Source: Streptococcus sp.
Lineage (GTDB): Bacteria; Bacillota; Bacilli; Lactobacillales; Streptococcaceae
Direction: 5' to 3'
Assembly: GCA_030527925.1 (NCBI GenBank)
Contig: JAUMZW010000017.1
Location: 1-32,610 of the forward strand
DNA length: 32,610 nucleotides
A program made the translations under genes and the position numbers. The notes below the pieces were generated by a model. That model did no database searches. It had not been told where the DNA came from and saw nothing but the letters and a program-made list of their open reading frames with translations. Shown here piece by piece: positions 24,880 through 32,610 of the stretch; positions within the stretch are counted from its first letter, which is position 1; each line of letters opens with the position of its first letter.

Positions 24880-25719
24880 ATGTATCAGAGTGAATATAAA
24901 TTAGGCCAGGTGGGATTATATGTTGAGGATTTAATGGCTTCTAGGGAATTTTACTGCACGATACTTGGTCTTCAAATCCTTAAAGATTTTAATGGAGAAA
25001 TAATTCTAGGAGTAGATGGAGAAGCACTAGTTCACTTAATAGAGTATGAAGAAAAAACCCATCCTCTAATCCACTACCGTGGTCTGTATCACATGGCTTT
25101 TTTATTACCTAGTAGACAAGATTTGTCAAATATTTTTAAAAGACTCATTGATTTAAAAATTCCTATAACAGGTACATCTGACCATGGTTACAGTCAAGCT
25201 ATTTATTTTAATGATAATGAAGGAAATGGTATTGAAATTTATTATGATAAACCTTTTGCTGAATGGGATATTAGAAATGATGGACGAATCATAGGTGTAA
25301 AAGAACAATTAGATATATATGATTTGTATCAGGGTGGTGTTGTAATCGAAAATTACCAGCTACCTAGTCTAACAATGATGGGGCATGTTCATCTCAGTGT
25401 CAGTAAATCTAAAGAATCTAGTCTAGCTTACCAACATATTTTGGGGATGACTGAAAAATTTGGAATAGATTCTGCAAGTTGGATTGCATCTGGAGATTAT
25501 CATCATCATCTAGCATTTAATGAATGGCAAAACTATTGTTCAACAGTTAATAAACAGATAGCACTGGCTTATTTCACCTTGGTTATATCAGATGAAGAAC
25601 TTCTTTCGAAGGCTGCAGGTATATCTAAAACATTAGGTAGTAAAGTAGAATTTCAAAATTCATCTCAAATTTTGCTTAAAGATGTTGAAGGGATTAGAGT
25701 AAGATTGATTATTGAATAA
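24880..25719 (+). CDS. Two-domain VOC protein (CatE-like ring-cleavage dioxygenase family)
   Basis: A 279-aa protein with two vicinal-oxygen-chelate modules: first about 8-125 (YHMAFLLPSR, GNGIEIYYDKP), second about 166-277 (GHVHLSVS, DYHHHLAFNEW). Length and layout match the CatE/catechol-2,3-dioxygenase-like proteins of Firmicutes. H71 and E119 in the first half, and H169 and H209/H210 in the second, are possible metal ligands. The usual final glutamate of the second module appears to be arginine (GIRVRLI at the C-terminus), and the first position of module one is Q10, so activity is uncertain. It is co-transcribed with the YwnB-like gene; a ribosome site is not obvious. A role in detoxifying quinones or aldehydes is inference. 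Confidence 0.75.
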   Translation: MYQSEYKLGQVGLYVEDLMASREFYCTILGLQILKDFNGEIILGVDGEALVHLIEYEEKTHPLIHYRGLYHMAFLLPSRQDLSNIFKRLIDLKIPITGTSDHGYSQAIYFNDNEGNGIEIYYDKPFAEWDIRNDGRIIGVKEQLDIYDLYQGGVVIENYQLPSLTMMGHVHLSVSKSKESSLAYQHILGMTEKFGIDSASWIASGDYHHHLAFNEWQNYCSTVNKQIALAYFTLVISDEELLSKAAGISKTLGSKVEFQNSSQILLKDVEGIRVRLIIE

Positions 25720-25751
25720 AAAAATCCAACTATTTTTAAGTTGGATTTTTT
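25719..25751. terminator. Bidirectional terminator between the VOC gene and mmuM
   Basis: Perfect 13-bp stem (AAAAAATCCAACT at 25719-25731, AGTTGGATTTTTT at 25739-25751), 7-base loop, with a T-run on each strand. It overlaps the stop codons of both convergent genes. Confidence 0.85.
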
Positions 25752-26700
25752 AAAGATAAAGATTAGTTCTAATTTTTTTGATGTCACTTGGTCGTGTTCG
25801 ACAACATCCTCCCACAATTTGGGTACCTAAATGAACCCAGTTTGATACTTCTTCAAAGAAATTTTCATAGTTATTGCTTGATGAGCTCCATGTTTTAGTG
25901 CTACCATTATAGGTTTCACCTGAATTCGGATAGATAACAAATGGTTTTGAAGTTAAGGGCTTGAGTTTTTTTAGTGTTGGTGAGATAAACTTAGGTGAGC
26001 AACAGTTAGCCCCCACAGCAACGATTTGTGATGAATGATTAACATTTTCTATTAAATCGGTAAATAATGTGCCATCTGTTATTGTATTGGGTCCTTTTAA
26101 GGTGAGTGAGAGATATGCGTCAATAGTTGGAAATTCTTCCTCTAGTAATTCTATAATTTCTATAGTTTCTTTTTGGTTTGGAATGGTTTCGATAATTAAA
26201 AAGTCAACACCATTTTCAATTAAAATTGCAATACGTTCACGATGAAAAGCTTTAAAATCAATGTTATTTTCAGGATAAATACCAGTGTATTCAGAACCAT
26301 CTGCTAAATAAGCTGCATAAGGTCCGATGTCTCCTCCAATTAAAGGGTATAAACGTTTTTCCTTATGTTTTTCATCTAATGATTCCCAAAAATCATCTCT
26401 CGCAATTTTTGCAAGTTTGACTGTTAATGCAATTAAATCTTTAGCTTTACTTTCTGAAAAGTTTAGTTCCTGTATTAAACCTTTCAGAGTTGCTTGATAA
26501 GATGATGTGGTAATAATATCGGCGCCTGCCTTTAAATAATCTAAATGAATTTGTGAAATAATATTGTTATTTTTGACAAGGTAGGTTGCAGACCAGAGTT
26601 TATTTGAAATATTATATCCACGATTTTCAATCTCAGTACCAAGAGCACCATCCAAAATTAATATTTTTCCTTCAGTTAAGTAATCTTTTAAACGACCCAT
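25750..26700 (-). CDS. mmuM: Homocysteine S-methyltransferase
   Basis: Transfers a methyl group from S-methylmethionine (or SAM) to homocysteine, giving methionine. The 316-aa TIM-barrel has the family N-terminus LILDGALGTEIENRG (14-28), TTSSYQAT (64-71), GGDIGPY (122-128), and the three zinc-binding cysteines C233 in VGANCCSP and C299-C300 in VGGCCRTRP. AAGGAG precedes the ATG, and it follows mmuP by 9 bases. Together they let the cell use plant- or diet-derived S-methylmethionine. Its stop lies inside the terminator shared with the VOC gene. Confidence 0.94.
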   Translation of the reverse strand: MGRLKDYLTEGKILILDGALGTEIENRGYNISNKLWSATYLVKNNNIISQIHLDYLKAGADIITTSSYQATLKGLIQELNFSESKAKDLIALTVKLAKIARDDFWESLDEKHKEKRLYPLIGGDIGPYAAYLADGSEYTGIYPENNIDFKAFHRERIAILIENGVDFLIIETIPNQKETIEIIELLEEEFPTIDAYLSLTLKGPNTITDGTLFTDLIENVNHSSQIVAVGANCCSPKFISPTLKKLKPLTSKPFVIYPNSGETYNGSTKTWSSSSNNYENFFEEVSNWVHLGTQIVGGCCRTRPSDIKKIRTNLYL

Positions 26701-26709
26701 AAGTTCTCC

Positions 26710-28083
26710 TTACCATTTTTTAAAACGTAAGTAATGATAAATGTAGCAAAATAGAATAAAAGGGATTCCAAAATAAAGTCCTGCTCTTTGTGAACTGTCC
26801 CACGCAATTCCTATAATTGAAAGTAGAAGTAGAGCTACAGTAAAGTAAGGTAGATAGGGATTAAGCGGGGTTTTATATATCAGTTCATCTTCATTATGAC
26901 TTTTTTTCCAATCACTACGAAATTTTATTTGTGAAATAGGAATTGATAACCAAACCGCAACAACTGCAAAGCCTGCGATAGAAACGAGAGCAATATAGAC
27001 AGTATCTGCTGCATAGATACTAGAAAATAAGGCAAGGGCAGCACCTAACATAGATAATAATAATGCGGTCATTGGAACTCCTTTTTTATTAATCTTTACA
27101 ATTTTTTTTGAAAGATTTCCTTCATTTGATAGAGACCATAACATTCGACTAGAAGCATATAATCCAGAATTTCCAGCAGATAAAATTGCAGTAAGAATAA
27201 CAAAATTCATCATATCTGCTGCATAAGGAATCCCCATTTTATCAAAAATATCCACAAATGGTGCTTGTGAAACACCCGCTTCTGATAGAGGCAGTAAAGC
27301 AGCTAATACAATGATTGTCAGCACAAAAAATAAGACCAAACGACCAATTGTGGTTTTAATGGCACGAGGAACTGCGAGTTCAGGATTTTCAGTTTCACCA
27401 GCAGCAATACCAATCAATTCGGTACCAGAAAAAGCGTAATTAACAGCTAATAGTACAGATAATAGAGGTGTGATACCGTTAGGGAATAATCCAGATTTTG
27501 TAATATTGGAAAAGAGTATTGCCTGATGATGTCCATTGTAGGAAACTAAACCAAATATAGCACCAATTCCAAGCCCAATAAATAGTATTATTGCGAGAAC
27601 TTTAATACTAGAGAAAAAAGTCTCTGCTTCAGCAAATGATCGGACACTTAAGGCGTTAATTGTAAAAATAACTAATGCAAAAAGACAGGCAAAGATCCAT
27701 GTAGGAATCGTTGGGAACCATCTGCCCATTAGTAAACCCGCCCCAAGAAATTCGGTTCCCAAAGCAACAGTCCAACAAATCCAATACAACCAAGCAACTG
27801 TAAAGCCAGTTCCAGGACTAATATATTTTGCAGCATACGCATGAAAAGAGCCTGTAATGGGCATAGCAACAGCAAGCTCTCCTAATGATAACATAACTAA
27901 GTATACTACTAAAGCACCAACTAAGTAAGATATTATGGCACCTAATGGTCCAGCTTGTGAAATGGTATAGCCTGAACTAAGAAAAAGTCCTGTTCCAATT
28001 ACTCCACCTAAAGAAAGCATGAAGAGATGGCGACTTGTCATTTTTCTTTGGAATTTTCCTTGATTATTACTACTTTTGTGCAT
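26710..28083 (-). CDS. mmuP: Amino-acid permease, probable S-methylmethionine transporter
   Basis: A 457-aa APC-superfamily permease with twelve predicted helices. The N-terminal [15 protein letters not shown] (29-43) is the conserved substrate-binding first helix of the AAT family, and the [17 protein letters not shown] stretch near 68-84 is typical. The substrate is inferred from the directly adjacent mmuM. Ribosome site AAGGAG. The promoter upstream has a consensus -35 (TTGACA) with dyads over the -10 and in the leader, so control by a methionine-responsive regulator is possible. Confidence 0.88.
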   Translation of the reverse strand: MHKSSNNQGKFQRKMTSRHLFMLSLGGVIGTGLFLSSGYTISQAGPLGAIISYLVGALVVYLVMLSLGELAVAMPITGSFHAYAAKYISPGTGFTVAWLYWICWTVALGTEFLGAGLLMGRWFPTIPTWIFACLFALVIFTINALSVRSFAEAETFFSSIKVLAIILFIGLGIGAIFGLVSYNGHHQAILFSNITKSGLFPNGITPLLSVLLAVNYAFSGTELIGIAAGETENPELAVPRAIKTTIGRLVLFFVLTIIVLAALLPLSEAGVSQAPFVDIFDKMGIPYAADMMNFVILTAILSAGNSGLYASSRMLWSLSNEGNLSKKIVKINKKGVPMTALLLSMLGAALALFSSIYAADTVYIALVSIAGFAVVAVWLSIPISQIKFRSDWKKSHNEDELIYKTPLNPYLPYFTVALLLLSIIGIAWDSSQRAGLYFGIPFILFCYIYHYLRFKKW

Positions 28084-28095
28084 CGTTTTCTCCTT

Positions 28096-28114
28096 AATAA
28101 TGATAAGAATTATT
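28096..28114. promoter_or_regulatory. Dyad in the mmuP leader
   Basis: AATAATGATAAGAATTATT is a 6-7-6 dyad downstream of the expected mmuP start of transcription and just before the ribosome site. It may be an operator; the protein is unknown. Confidence 0.3.
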
Positions 28115-28130
28115 ATATCGTAAAGTAACT

Positions 28131-28160
28131 ATTTAACCTAATAGCTAAAAAATATGTCAA
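28131..28160 (-). promoter_or_regulatory. Promoter of mmuP-mmuM
   Basis: On the minus strand TTGACA (28160-28155) and TTAAAT (28136-28131) are 18 bases apart. A 16-bp dyad CTATT-N6-AATAG (28129-28144) covers the -10. A second possible -10, TATAAT, lies at 28117-28112. Confidence 0.55.
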
Positions 28161-28282
28161 ATAAAAAGATTTACTTATAACAGATTTAGTTTAATAAAAA
28201 AATAAGAAAAGTAGTTTAAGATATAGTCACGAAGAAAAATAAAGTATTTAGGAGCTACAAAAAGATAATCAAGGAGCTTCTG

Positions 28283-29020
28283 ATGCCTAAAGGAATTGAA
28301 AAAAATTTTAAACGAATTGAAAAAAAATATATTATTAATAAAGAAGAAATTGACAATGTATTAGCAGATTTAAAAGAATACTTAGTGGAAGATGAGTATC
28401 CAGTATCAACCATTACAAATATTTATTTTGACACATATGATTTTCAAGTGATAAAAGACTCAATTGAAAAACGAAATGGTCGTGAAAAAATTAGAATGAG
28501 AAGTTACGAAGAATCACCATCTCAATCAAGTAAAGTCTTCCTTGAATTGAAGAAAAAAGATCATGAAGGAGTGGGTCATAAATTCAGATTAGTAGCAGAG
28601 CTTGGAGCTATTAATCGTTTTATTGAAAAAGGAGAAGTTGTTGCAACTTCATTTGAAGATGAGGAATTAATTCGTGAACTTGGAACGTTAAGAAAAAGAT
28701 ATCAAGGTCTGTCACCTCGTATGTTTATTTATTATGATAGATATTCATTGAAGGAAAGACATCAAATAGTGGGACAACCTCAAACAAAGATTCGTGTCAC
28801 TATTGACAAAAATCTAACCTATCGTGACTATGATGTTAACATGGAAAATGGTGTATATGGTCATGATTTAGTTGATGATGGTAAAGTTATCATGGAAATA
28901 AAAGCACCAGGAGAACAACCTTTATGGCTTAGAGAGATTTTAGAAAAACATGGCTTAGAACCAGCATCTTTTTCAAAATATGGAACTGCATATCGAAAAT
29001 CTCAAGGTATTCTCCAATAA
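28283..29020 (+). CDS. VTC-domain protein, probable polyphosphate polymerase
   Basis: A 245-aa single-domain protein with the tunnel fold of VTC-type polyphosphate polymerases, which make polyphosphate from ATP. Conserved basic and acidic motifs appear in the right order: RIEKKYI (11-17), NIYFDT (46-51), REKIRMRSY (67-75) with R71 and R73, FLELKKK (86-92), YYDRYS (150-155), RVTIDKN (171-177), VIMEIKAPG (202-210) with the metal-binding glutamate E205, and SFSKYGTAYRK (229-239) with K232. No SPX or membrane segment is present. AAGGAG is 6 bases before the ATG. A DUF4956 membrane protein follows, the common bacterial partner. Activity is inferred from the motifs. Confidence 0.85.
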   Translation: MPKGIEKNFKRIEKKYIINKEEIDNVLADLKEYLVEDEYPVSTITNIYFDTYDFQVIKDSIEKRNGREKIRMRSYEESPSQSSKVFLELKKKDHEGVGHKFRLVAELGAINRFIEKGEVVATSFEDEELIRELGTLRKRYQGLSPRMFIYYDRYSLKERHQIVGQPQTKIRVTIDKNLTYRDYDVNMENGVYGHDLVDDGKVIMEIKAPGEQPLWLREILEKHGLEPASFSKYGTAYRKSQGILQ

Positions 29021-29054
29021 AATACGGTCTACTTGAAATAGAAAAGAGAATAAA

Positions 29055-29738
29055 ATGACAGAATTATTTAATAGTGTTTATACAGGTGTTGGCGCAACAG
29101 TAAATCCTCTAATGCTTGCTCTATCTTTATTAACCAGTTTATTATTAGGTTATGCCTTGGCATCTGTCTATCGCTACAAAACTTTGTATACTAAAGAATT
29201 TGTCATTACTTTAACTATTTTACCTAGTTTATTGGCTGTGATTATCTTTTTAGTAAATGGAAGTTTAGGAACTAGTGTGGCAGTTGCTGGTACATTTGGC
29301 TTAGTGAGATTTCGTTCTGCTTCTGGAGGTTCCAGAGAGTTACTTTCCTTATTTTTAGCGATGACTATAGGATTAAGCACAGGAATGGGTTATCTGTTAT
29401 TAGGAATATTATCTACGCTTATCTTTTTATTAGTATGGTTATTACTAGAGAAGATGACATTTTTTAGCTCTGGTCAAACAGTAAGATACTTAACATTATC
29501 ATTTGGAAGGAAATTCCAAGATGATGAAGTCCTAAATGGCATTTTAAATCAATTTTGCCAAGATTATAATTTAATTTCAATCAAAACTGGGAAAAATGGC
29601 AATGAATTAAAGTTAATTTATCACATTAATTTAAAAAATGATAGTGATGATATTTTATTGACACGTAAAATTTTAGAATATGGTAATGATATTGATGTTT
29701 CAATTACTAAAAATGCAAAAAAGAAAAAAACTCTCTAA
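29055..29738 (+). CDS. DUF4956 membrane protein, VTC partner
   Basis: A 227-aa protein with four predicted membrane helices (about 20-38, 49-68, 95-111 and 113-132) and a soluble C-terminal domain of about 90 residues ending in a lysine-rich tail. Between helices 2 and 3 is GLVRFRSASGGSRELLS (82-98), the hallmark basic loop of DUF4956. DUF4956 and VTC genes are commonly paired in bacteria, and the 34-base gap suggests one operon. It might anchor the polymerase or move its product, but no function is established that I know of. It ends at a very strong bidirectional terminator. Confidence 0.82.
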   Translation: MTELFNSVYTGVGATVNPLMLALSLLTSLLLGYALASVYRYKTLYTKEFVITLTILPSLLAVIIFLVNGSLGTSVAVAGTFGLVRFRSASGGSRELLSLFLAMTIGLSTGMGYLLLGILSTLIFLLVWLLLEKMTFFSSGQTVRYLTLSFGRKFQDDEVLNGILNQFCQDYNLISIKTGKNGNELKLIYHINLKNDSDDILLTRKILEYGNDIDVSITKNAKKKKTL

Positions 29739-29747
29739 CCTAAATAG

Positions 29748-29798
29748 ATAAATCCCCTTAAAGATTAGAAATAAGGTCTAGTCTTTAAGGGGATTTAT
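29748..29798. terminator. Long bidirectional terminator between DUF4956 and the hydrolase gene
   Basis: A 17-bp perfect stem (29748-29764 with 29782-29798) continues inward through TTAGA/TCTAG with one G-T pair, giving 22 pairs around a 7-base loop. It separates convergent genes. Confidence 0.85.
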
Positions 29799-29813
29799 TA
29801 TAGGTAAAAGGTT

Positions 29814-30449
29814 TTAATTAAAATAAGGATTAAAGTTTTTTTCATGACCAATTGTTGTATTCATTCCATGACCTGGAAAGACAGTAAAGTGATTAGGCAA
29901 TGTAAATAAGTTTTCTTTAATACCATTGATGAGGTCATCAAAATTACTTGTTGGTAGGTCTGTTCTACCGATAGTTTCTTTAAAAAGTGCATCTCCTGAA
30001 AAAATAGTTTCATCAGATTTGAAGATAAACGAGACACCACCAAAACTATGACCAGGAGTAGGTACTACTTGAAATTCAAATCCAGAAAGAGTGTATTGTT
30101 TAAAATCTTCAAAAATAACATCCGCAGGTTTAATAATAACATTATCAATATCACTATGACGAGTTAAACCTGATAAGTTGAGTTCAGGTTGAGCCAACCA
30201 AGGGGCTTCATTTTTAGAGACATAAACTTTTGGAGAGTCGAATGTATCACGTAAGAAGTCAACTCCCATAATATGGTCATAGTGTGTGTGTGTCAATAAA
30301 ATAGCTGCAATCGGCTTGTTGATTTTTTTAAGATGAGAAACAATGTTATCAAAATCACTCCCAGGATCAATAACAATAACAGCTTCTTCATTTTCTAAAA
30401 TATAAGTATTTTCTCTAGCAACTTGATTTAAAATTTTTAATATTTCCAT
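29814..30449 (-). CDS. Metallo-beta-lactamase-fold hydrolase (YqgX/glyoxalase II-like)
   Basis: A 211-aa zinc hydrolase of the glyoxalase II-like group. All ligands are visible: THTHYDH (53-59) with H54, H56, D58 and H59, H134 in PTPGHSFGG, D153 in SGDALF and H194 in FPGHG. Proteins of this kind occur in most streptococci and hydrolyse thioesters such as acylated glutathione or other low-molecular-weight thiols; the natural substrate here is unknown. No ribosome site precedes the ATG: an extended -10 (TGGTAAAAT) ends six bases before the start codon, so the message is probably leaderless. A downstream alternative start is not supported. Confidence 0.88.
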   Translation of the reverse strand: MEILKILNQVARENTYILENEEAVIVIDPGSDFDNIVSHLKKINKPIAAILLTHTHYDHIMGVDFLRDTFDSPKVYVSKNEAPWLAQPELNLSGLTRHSDIDNVIIKPADVIFEDFKQYTLSGFEFQVVPTPGHSFGGVSFIFKSDETIFSGDALFKETIGRTDLPTSNFDDLINGIKENLFTLPNHFTVFPGHGMNTTIGHEKNFNPYFN

Positions 30450-30455
30450 AGGGTT

Positions 30456-30464
30456 ATTTTACCA
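30456..30464 (-). promoter_or_regulatory. Extended -10 promoter of the MBL-fold hydrolase gene
   Basis: TGGTAAAAT on the minus strand; six bases separate its last T from the A of the ATG at 30449. Initiation at the usual distance would fall on the start codon itself. Confidence 0.6.
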
Positions 30465-30561
30465 AATTAAGAAAAAAATATCTTGAATTTAAACTGAATA
30501 ATGTAATCGGATTCAATTTTTATTATTTTCAGAATATATTCTTTTAAAACCTCTTTTTTTG

Positions 30562-30570
30562 TGGTAAACT
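30562..30570 (+). promoter_or_regulatory. Possible extended -10 promoter of the ATP-grasp/esterase pair
   Basis: TGGTAAACT is an extended -10 match 30 bases before the ATG at 30601. A 12-bp palindrome AGAATATATTCT (30531-30542) ends where the -35 would lie. AAGGAG (30589-30594) is the ribosome site. Confidence 0.45.
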
Positions 30571-30600
30571 GAAAGCAAATAAAAGCGTAAGGAGAAAAAT

Positions 30601-31779
30601 ATGTCTCGTCAAATGAATTTTATCATGATTTCACCTCATTTTCCTACAAATTATATTACATTTGCTCGTCGATTACATGATATTGGGTTTAGGACTTTAG
30701 GAATTGCCTCAACACCTTATGATGAATTAAGTGATGAACTCAAAAGTTATCTAACAGAGTATTACCGAGTTGATGATTTAGAAGATTATGATCAAGTTTA
30801 CCGAGCGGTAGCCTTCTTTGCTCATAAGTACGGGCGTATTGATCGTATTGAATCTCATAATGAATATTGGCTGGAATTAGATGCTAAATTAAGAACAGAT
30901 TTTAATGTTTTTGGCTATAAAGAAAAGGATATGGAATCTATTAAAACAAAGTCAAAAATGAAAGAAGTTTTTAAACAGGCTGGTTTAAAGGTAGCTAGAG
31001 GAAGAGTATTTGCTAATAATGATGATGCAATACAACTTGTTAAAGAGTTGGGATATCCAGTTGTTATCAAGCCAAATTCAGGTGTAGGAGCTAATGATAC
31101 TTACCGTATTACTAATGAAGAACAACTCTTAGAATTTTTTAACCGCAAAAATCCTTCTGTAGAATATATTATGGAGGAGTTTATCGATGGAGACATTGTA
31201 ACATTTGACGGTTTGACAGACCATGAAGGTAATATTATTTTTTATGCTAGTTTAGAGTTTTCTGAGGCTGTGTTATCGACAGTTGAAAAAGATAATGATA
31301 TGTATTGCTATCTCCCAAGAACTATTTCTGCAGAGTTGGTTGAACTTGGAAAAAAATGTGTTAAAGCCTTCAATATTAGAGAACGATTTTTCCATTTTGA
31401 ATTTTTTAGAGTAAAATCATCAAAAGAATTAATGGCTTTAGAAATCAATTGTCGTCCACCAGGTGGTTTGACAATTGATATGTGGAATTATGCCAATGAT
31501 TTTGATATTTTTAGAGAATATGGAAATATTGTTAAAGATAACCTATTTGAAGGTGAAATTTCAAGACATTATAATGTTGTTTATATTTCTCGAAAGGCTA
31601 ATAAAAATTATAAATATTCTTTAGAAGATATTCGTTCACGATTTGATGATGCTATTATTAGGATTGAATCGATACCTGAAGTTTTTGCAGGCATAATGGG
31701 AGAAATTGGTGTCATCGCACGTACAGAAACGCTTGACGAAATGCGTGAAATTATTACATACACACAAGAAAAGGTATAG
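30601..31779 (+). CDS. ATP-grasp ligase of unknown substrate
   Basis: A 392-aa cytosolic protein with an ATP-grasp fold: an N-terminal Rossmann-like part with ISPHFPTNYITFARRL (10-25), then the ATP-binding lid VVIKPNSGVGAND (154-166) with K157, MEEFIDGD (191-198), FHFEFFR (264-270) and the magnesium-binding strand LEINCRPPGG (280-289) with E281 and N283. Such enzymes join a carboxylate to an amine or thiol through an acyl-phosphate. It is complete and has an ideal ribosome site. The next gene, an esterase-fold protein, begins 9 bases after the stop, so they likely share a pathway. I do not recognise a named member. Confidence 0.8.
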   Translation: MSRQMNFIMISPHFPTNYITFARRLHDIGFRTLGIASTPYDELSDELKSYLTEYYRVDDLEDYDQVYRAVAFFAHKYGRIDRIESHNEYWLELDAKLRTDFNVFGYKEKDMESIKTKSKMKEVFKQAGLKVARGRVFANNDDAIQLVKELGYPVVIKPNSGVGANDTYRITNEEQLLEFFNRKNPSVEYIMEEFIDGDIVTFDGLTDHEGNIIFYASLEFSEAVLSTVEKDNDMYCYLPRTISAELVELGKKCVKAFNIRERFFHFEFFRVKSSKELMALEINCRPPGGLTIDMWNYANDFDIFREYGNIVKDNLFEGEISRHYNVVYISRKANKNYKYSLEDIRSRFDDAIIRIESIPEVFAGIMGEIGVIARTETLDEMREIITYTQEKV

Positions 31780-31787
31780 GTACTCCT

Positions 31788-32540
31788 ATGAAATTCGAAC
31801 AAAAAACAAGATTTAGCTATTATTTAGGTCAAGAAATGCATGTTAATCGTTATGGAGATTACGGAAAACCAGTCATTGTTTTTCCTTCATCTGGAGGAAG
31901 TCAAAATGAGTATGCAGATTTTGGAATGATAGAAGCCTGTAAGGAGTTTATCAATCACTATAATCTTGTCTTTTATACACCAGATTCTTATGATAAAGAA
32001 TCATGGCTTAGTGACTGGAAATCTGGACATGATATGGGATTAGCACATGATGCTTATGAACGATATATCATTGAAGAGCTAGTTCCAATGATAAAAGTTG
32101 AAACAGGTTGGGCGGGAAAGTTGTTAGTAACAGGTTGTTCAATGGGAGCTTTCCATACAATTAATTTTGCTCTAAAGTACCCAGAGATTTTTGATGTGGC
32201 AATAGCTCAATCAGGGGTTTATGATGCAAGATTTTTTACAGGTGATTATTATGGTGATTTATCAGTATATTACAACTCACCTATTGATTATCTTTCTCAA
32301 GATAGTAATGAAAATTACCTTGAGCAATTAAGACAGAATCATTGGATTATATCAGTTGGGCAAGGAGCTTGGGAAGGACCACATATTCAAGATACACAAC
32401 GTCTAGAATCAGTCTTTAGTCAAAAAAATATTCCCGCATGGTTTGATTATTGGGGACAATATGTTTCTCATGATTGGATTTGGTGGCGCGTACAAATACC
32501 TTATTTTTTAAATATTTTGAGGGAAAAATGTATCATATAA
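31788..32540 (+). CDS. Alpha/beta-hydrolase (esterase-like), partner of the ATP-grasp gene
   Basis: A 250-aa alpha/beta hydrolase of the putative-esterase group. The nucleophile elbow GCSMGAFHT (116-124) gives S118; H228 in YVSHDWIWW is the likely catalytic histidine; the acid is not certain. VIVFPSSGGSQNEYADFG (29-46) would form the oxyanion-hole loop. There is no signal peptide, so it is cytosolic. Tight spacing after the ATP-grasp gene suggests it hydrolyses or transfers the product of that enzyme, for instance by cutting an ester or activated intermediate. The natural substrate is unknown. The ribosome site is weak, so coupling with the upstream gene is possible. Confidence 0.8.
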   Translation: MKFEQKTRFSYYLGQEMHVNRYGDYGKPVIVFPSSGGSQNEYADFGMIEACKEFINHYNLVFYTPDSYDKESWLSDWKSGHDMGLAHDAYERYIIEELVPMIKVETGWAGKLLVTGCSMGAFHTINFALKYPEIFDVAIAQSGVYDARFFTGDYYGDLSVYYNSPIDYLSQDSNENYLEQLRQNHWIISVGQGAWEGPHIQDTQRLESVFSQKNIPAWFDYWGQYVSHDWIWWRVQIPYFLNILREKCII

Positions 32541-32610
32541 AAATGATTTTAATTTGGGCACCTCTAAAAACTTCAAGTAGTTGTTAAGTCAGTCCTATTT
32601 GTCTCTATCG

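Noticed and set aside
28250..28278. Repeated AGGAGCT before the VTC gene as a regulatory repeat
   Set aside because: One copy is simply the ribosome site; two 7-base matches in purine-rich DNA are easily due to chance.
28084..28282. SAM or T-box riboswitch upstream of mmuP
   Set aside because: The leader after the best promoter is only about 40 bases, too short, and no terminator/antiterminator pair is present.

Overview
The window is low-GC Firmicute DNA and most likely a Streptococcus chromosome. The gene order mvaA-mvaS / thyA-dfr-(small membrane protein)-clpX-ysxC and the complete folate block match what I remember of pyogenic-group streptococci. Extended -10 promoters (TGnTAtaaT), AAGGAG ribosome sites and the protein sequences agree with this. 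The species cannot be fixed from sequence alone; the S. uberis / S. parauberis / S. iniae area is a guess. Nearly all the DNA is coding and no gene-free stretch reaches 300 bases. I see no rRNA, tRNA, CRISPR array, intact insertion sequence or prophage.

Layout. 1-698: end of a cell-wall amidase. 737-3185 (minus): the mevalonate genes mvaS-mvaA. 3373-6934: thyA, dihydrofolate reductase, a 56-aa membrane protein, clpX, ysxC and a 55-aa membrane protein. The two small proteins are easy to miss. 6940-7097: a gene-free stretch with a promoter and a strong terminator, a possible small RNA. 7107-7997 (minus): a membrane-anchored polysaccharide deacetylase. 8138-11158: hom, thrB, rarD. 11211-16437: a folate factory (pabB/pabC fusion, folC, folE, folP, folB, folK) with two apparent promoters. 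16483-18713: two U32 'peptidase' paralogues that probably act in tRNA U34 hydroxylation.

The more accessory part follows. 18962-23648 is a compact iron-uptake/export operon: an EfeO/EfeM lipoprotein, the Tat-exported DyP peroxidase EfeB, the EfeU permease, then TatC and TatA. The translocon sits beside its only visible substrate, and upstream lies a near-perfect PerR-type box. 23695-25719 holds an Rrf2 regulator followed by a NAD(P)H-binding YwnB-like protein and a two-domain VOC protein. Their promoter is bracketed by two 19-bp TGTAA-N9-TTACA dyads. 25750-28083 (minus): mmuP-mmuM, S-methylmethionine uptake and homocysteine methylation. 28283-29738: a VTC-type polyphosphate polymerase domain protein with a DUF4956 membrane partner. 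29814-30449 (minus): a metallo-beta-lactamase-fold hydrolase with a leaderless-looking start. 30601-32540: an ATP-grasp ligase and an esterase-fold protein of unknown product.

The strongest leads for something poorly described are the VTC-DUF4956 pair, the ATP-grasp/esterase pair, the Rrf2-type operator pair and the PerR-Efe-Tat arrangement. Transcription units are well marked by eight hairpin terminators, several of which overlap stop codons.
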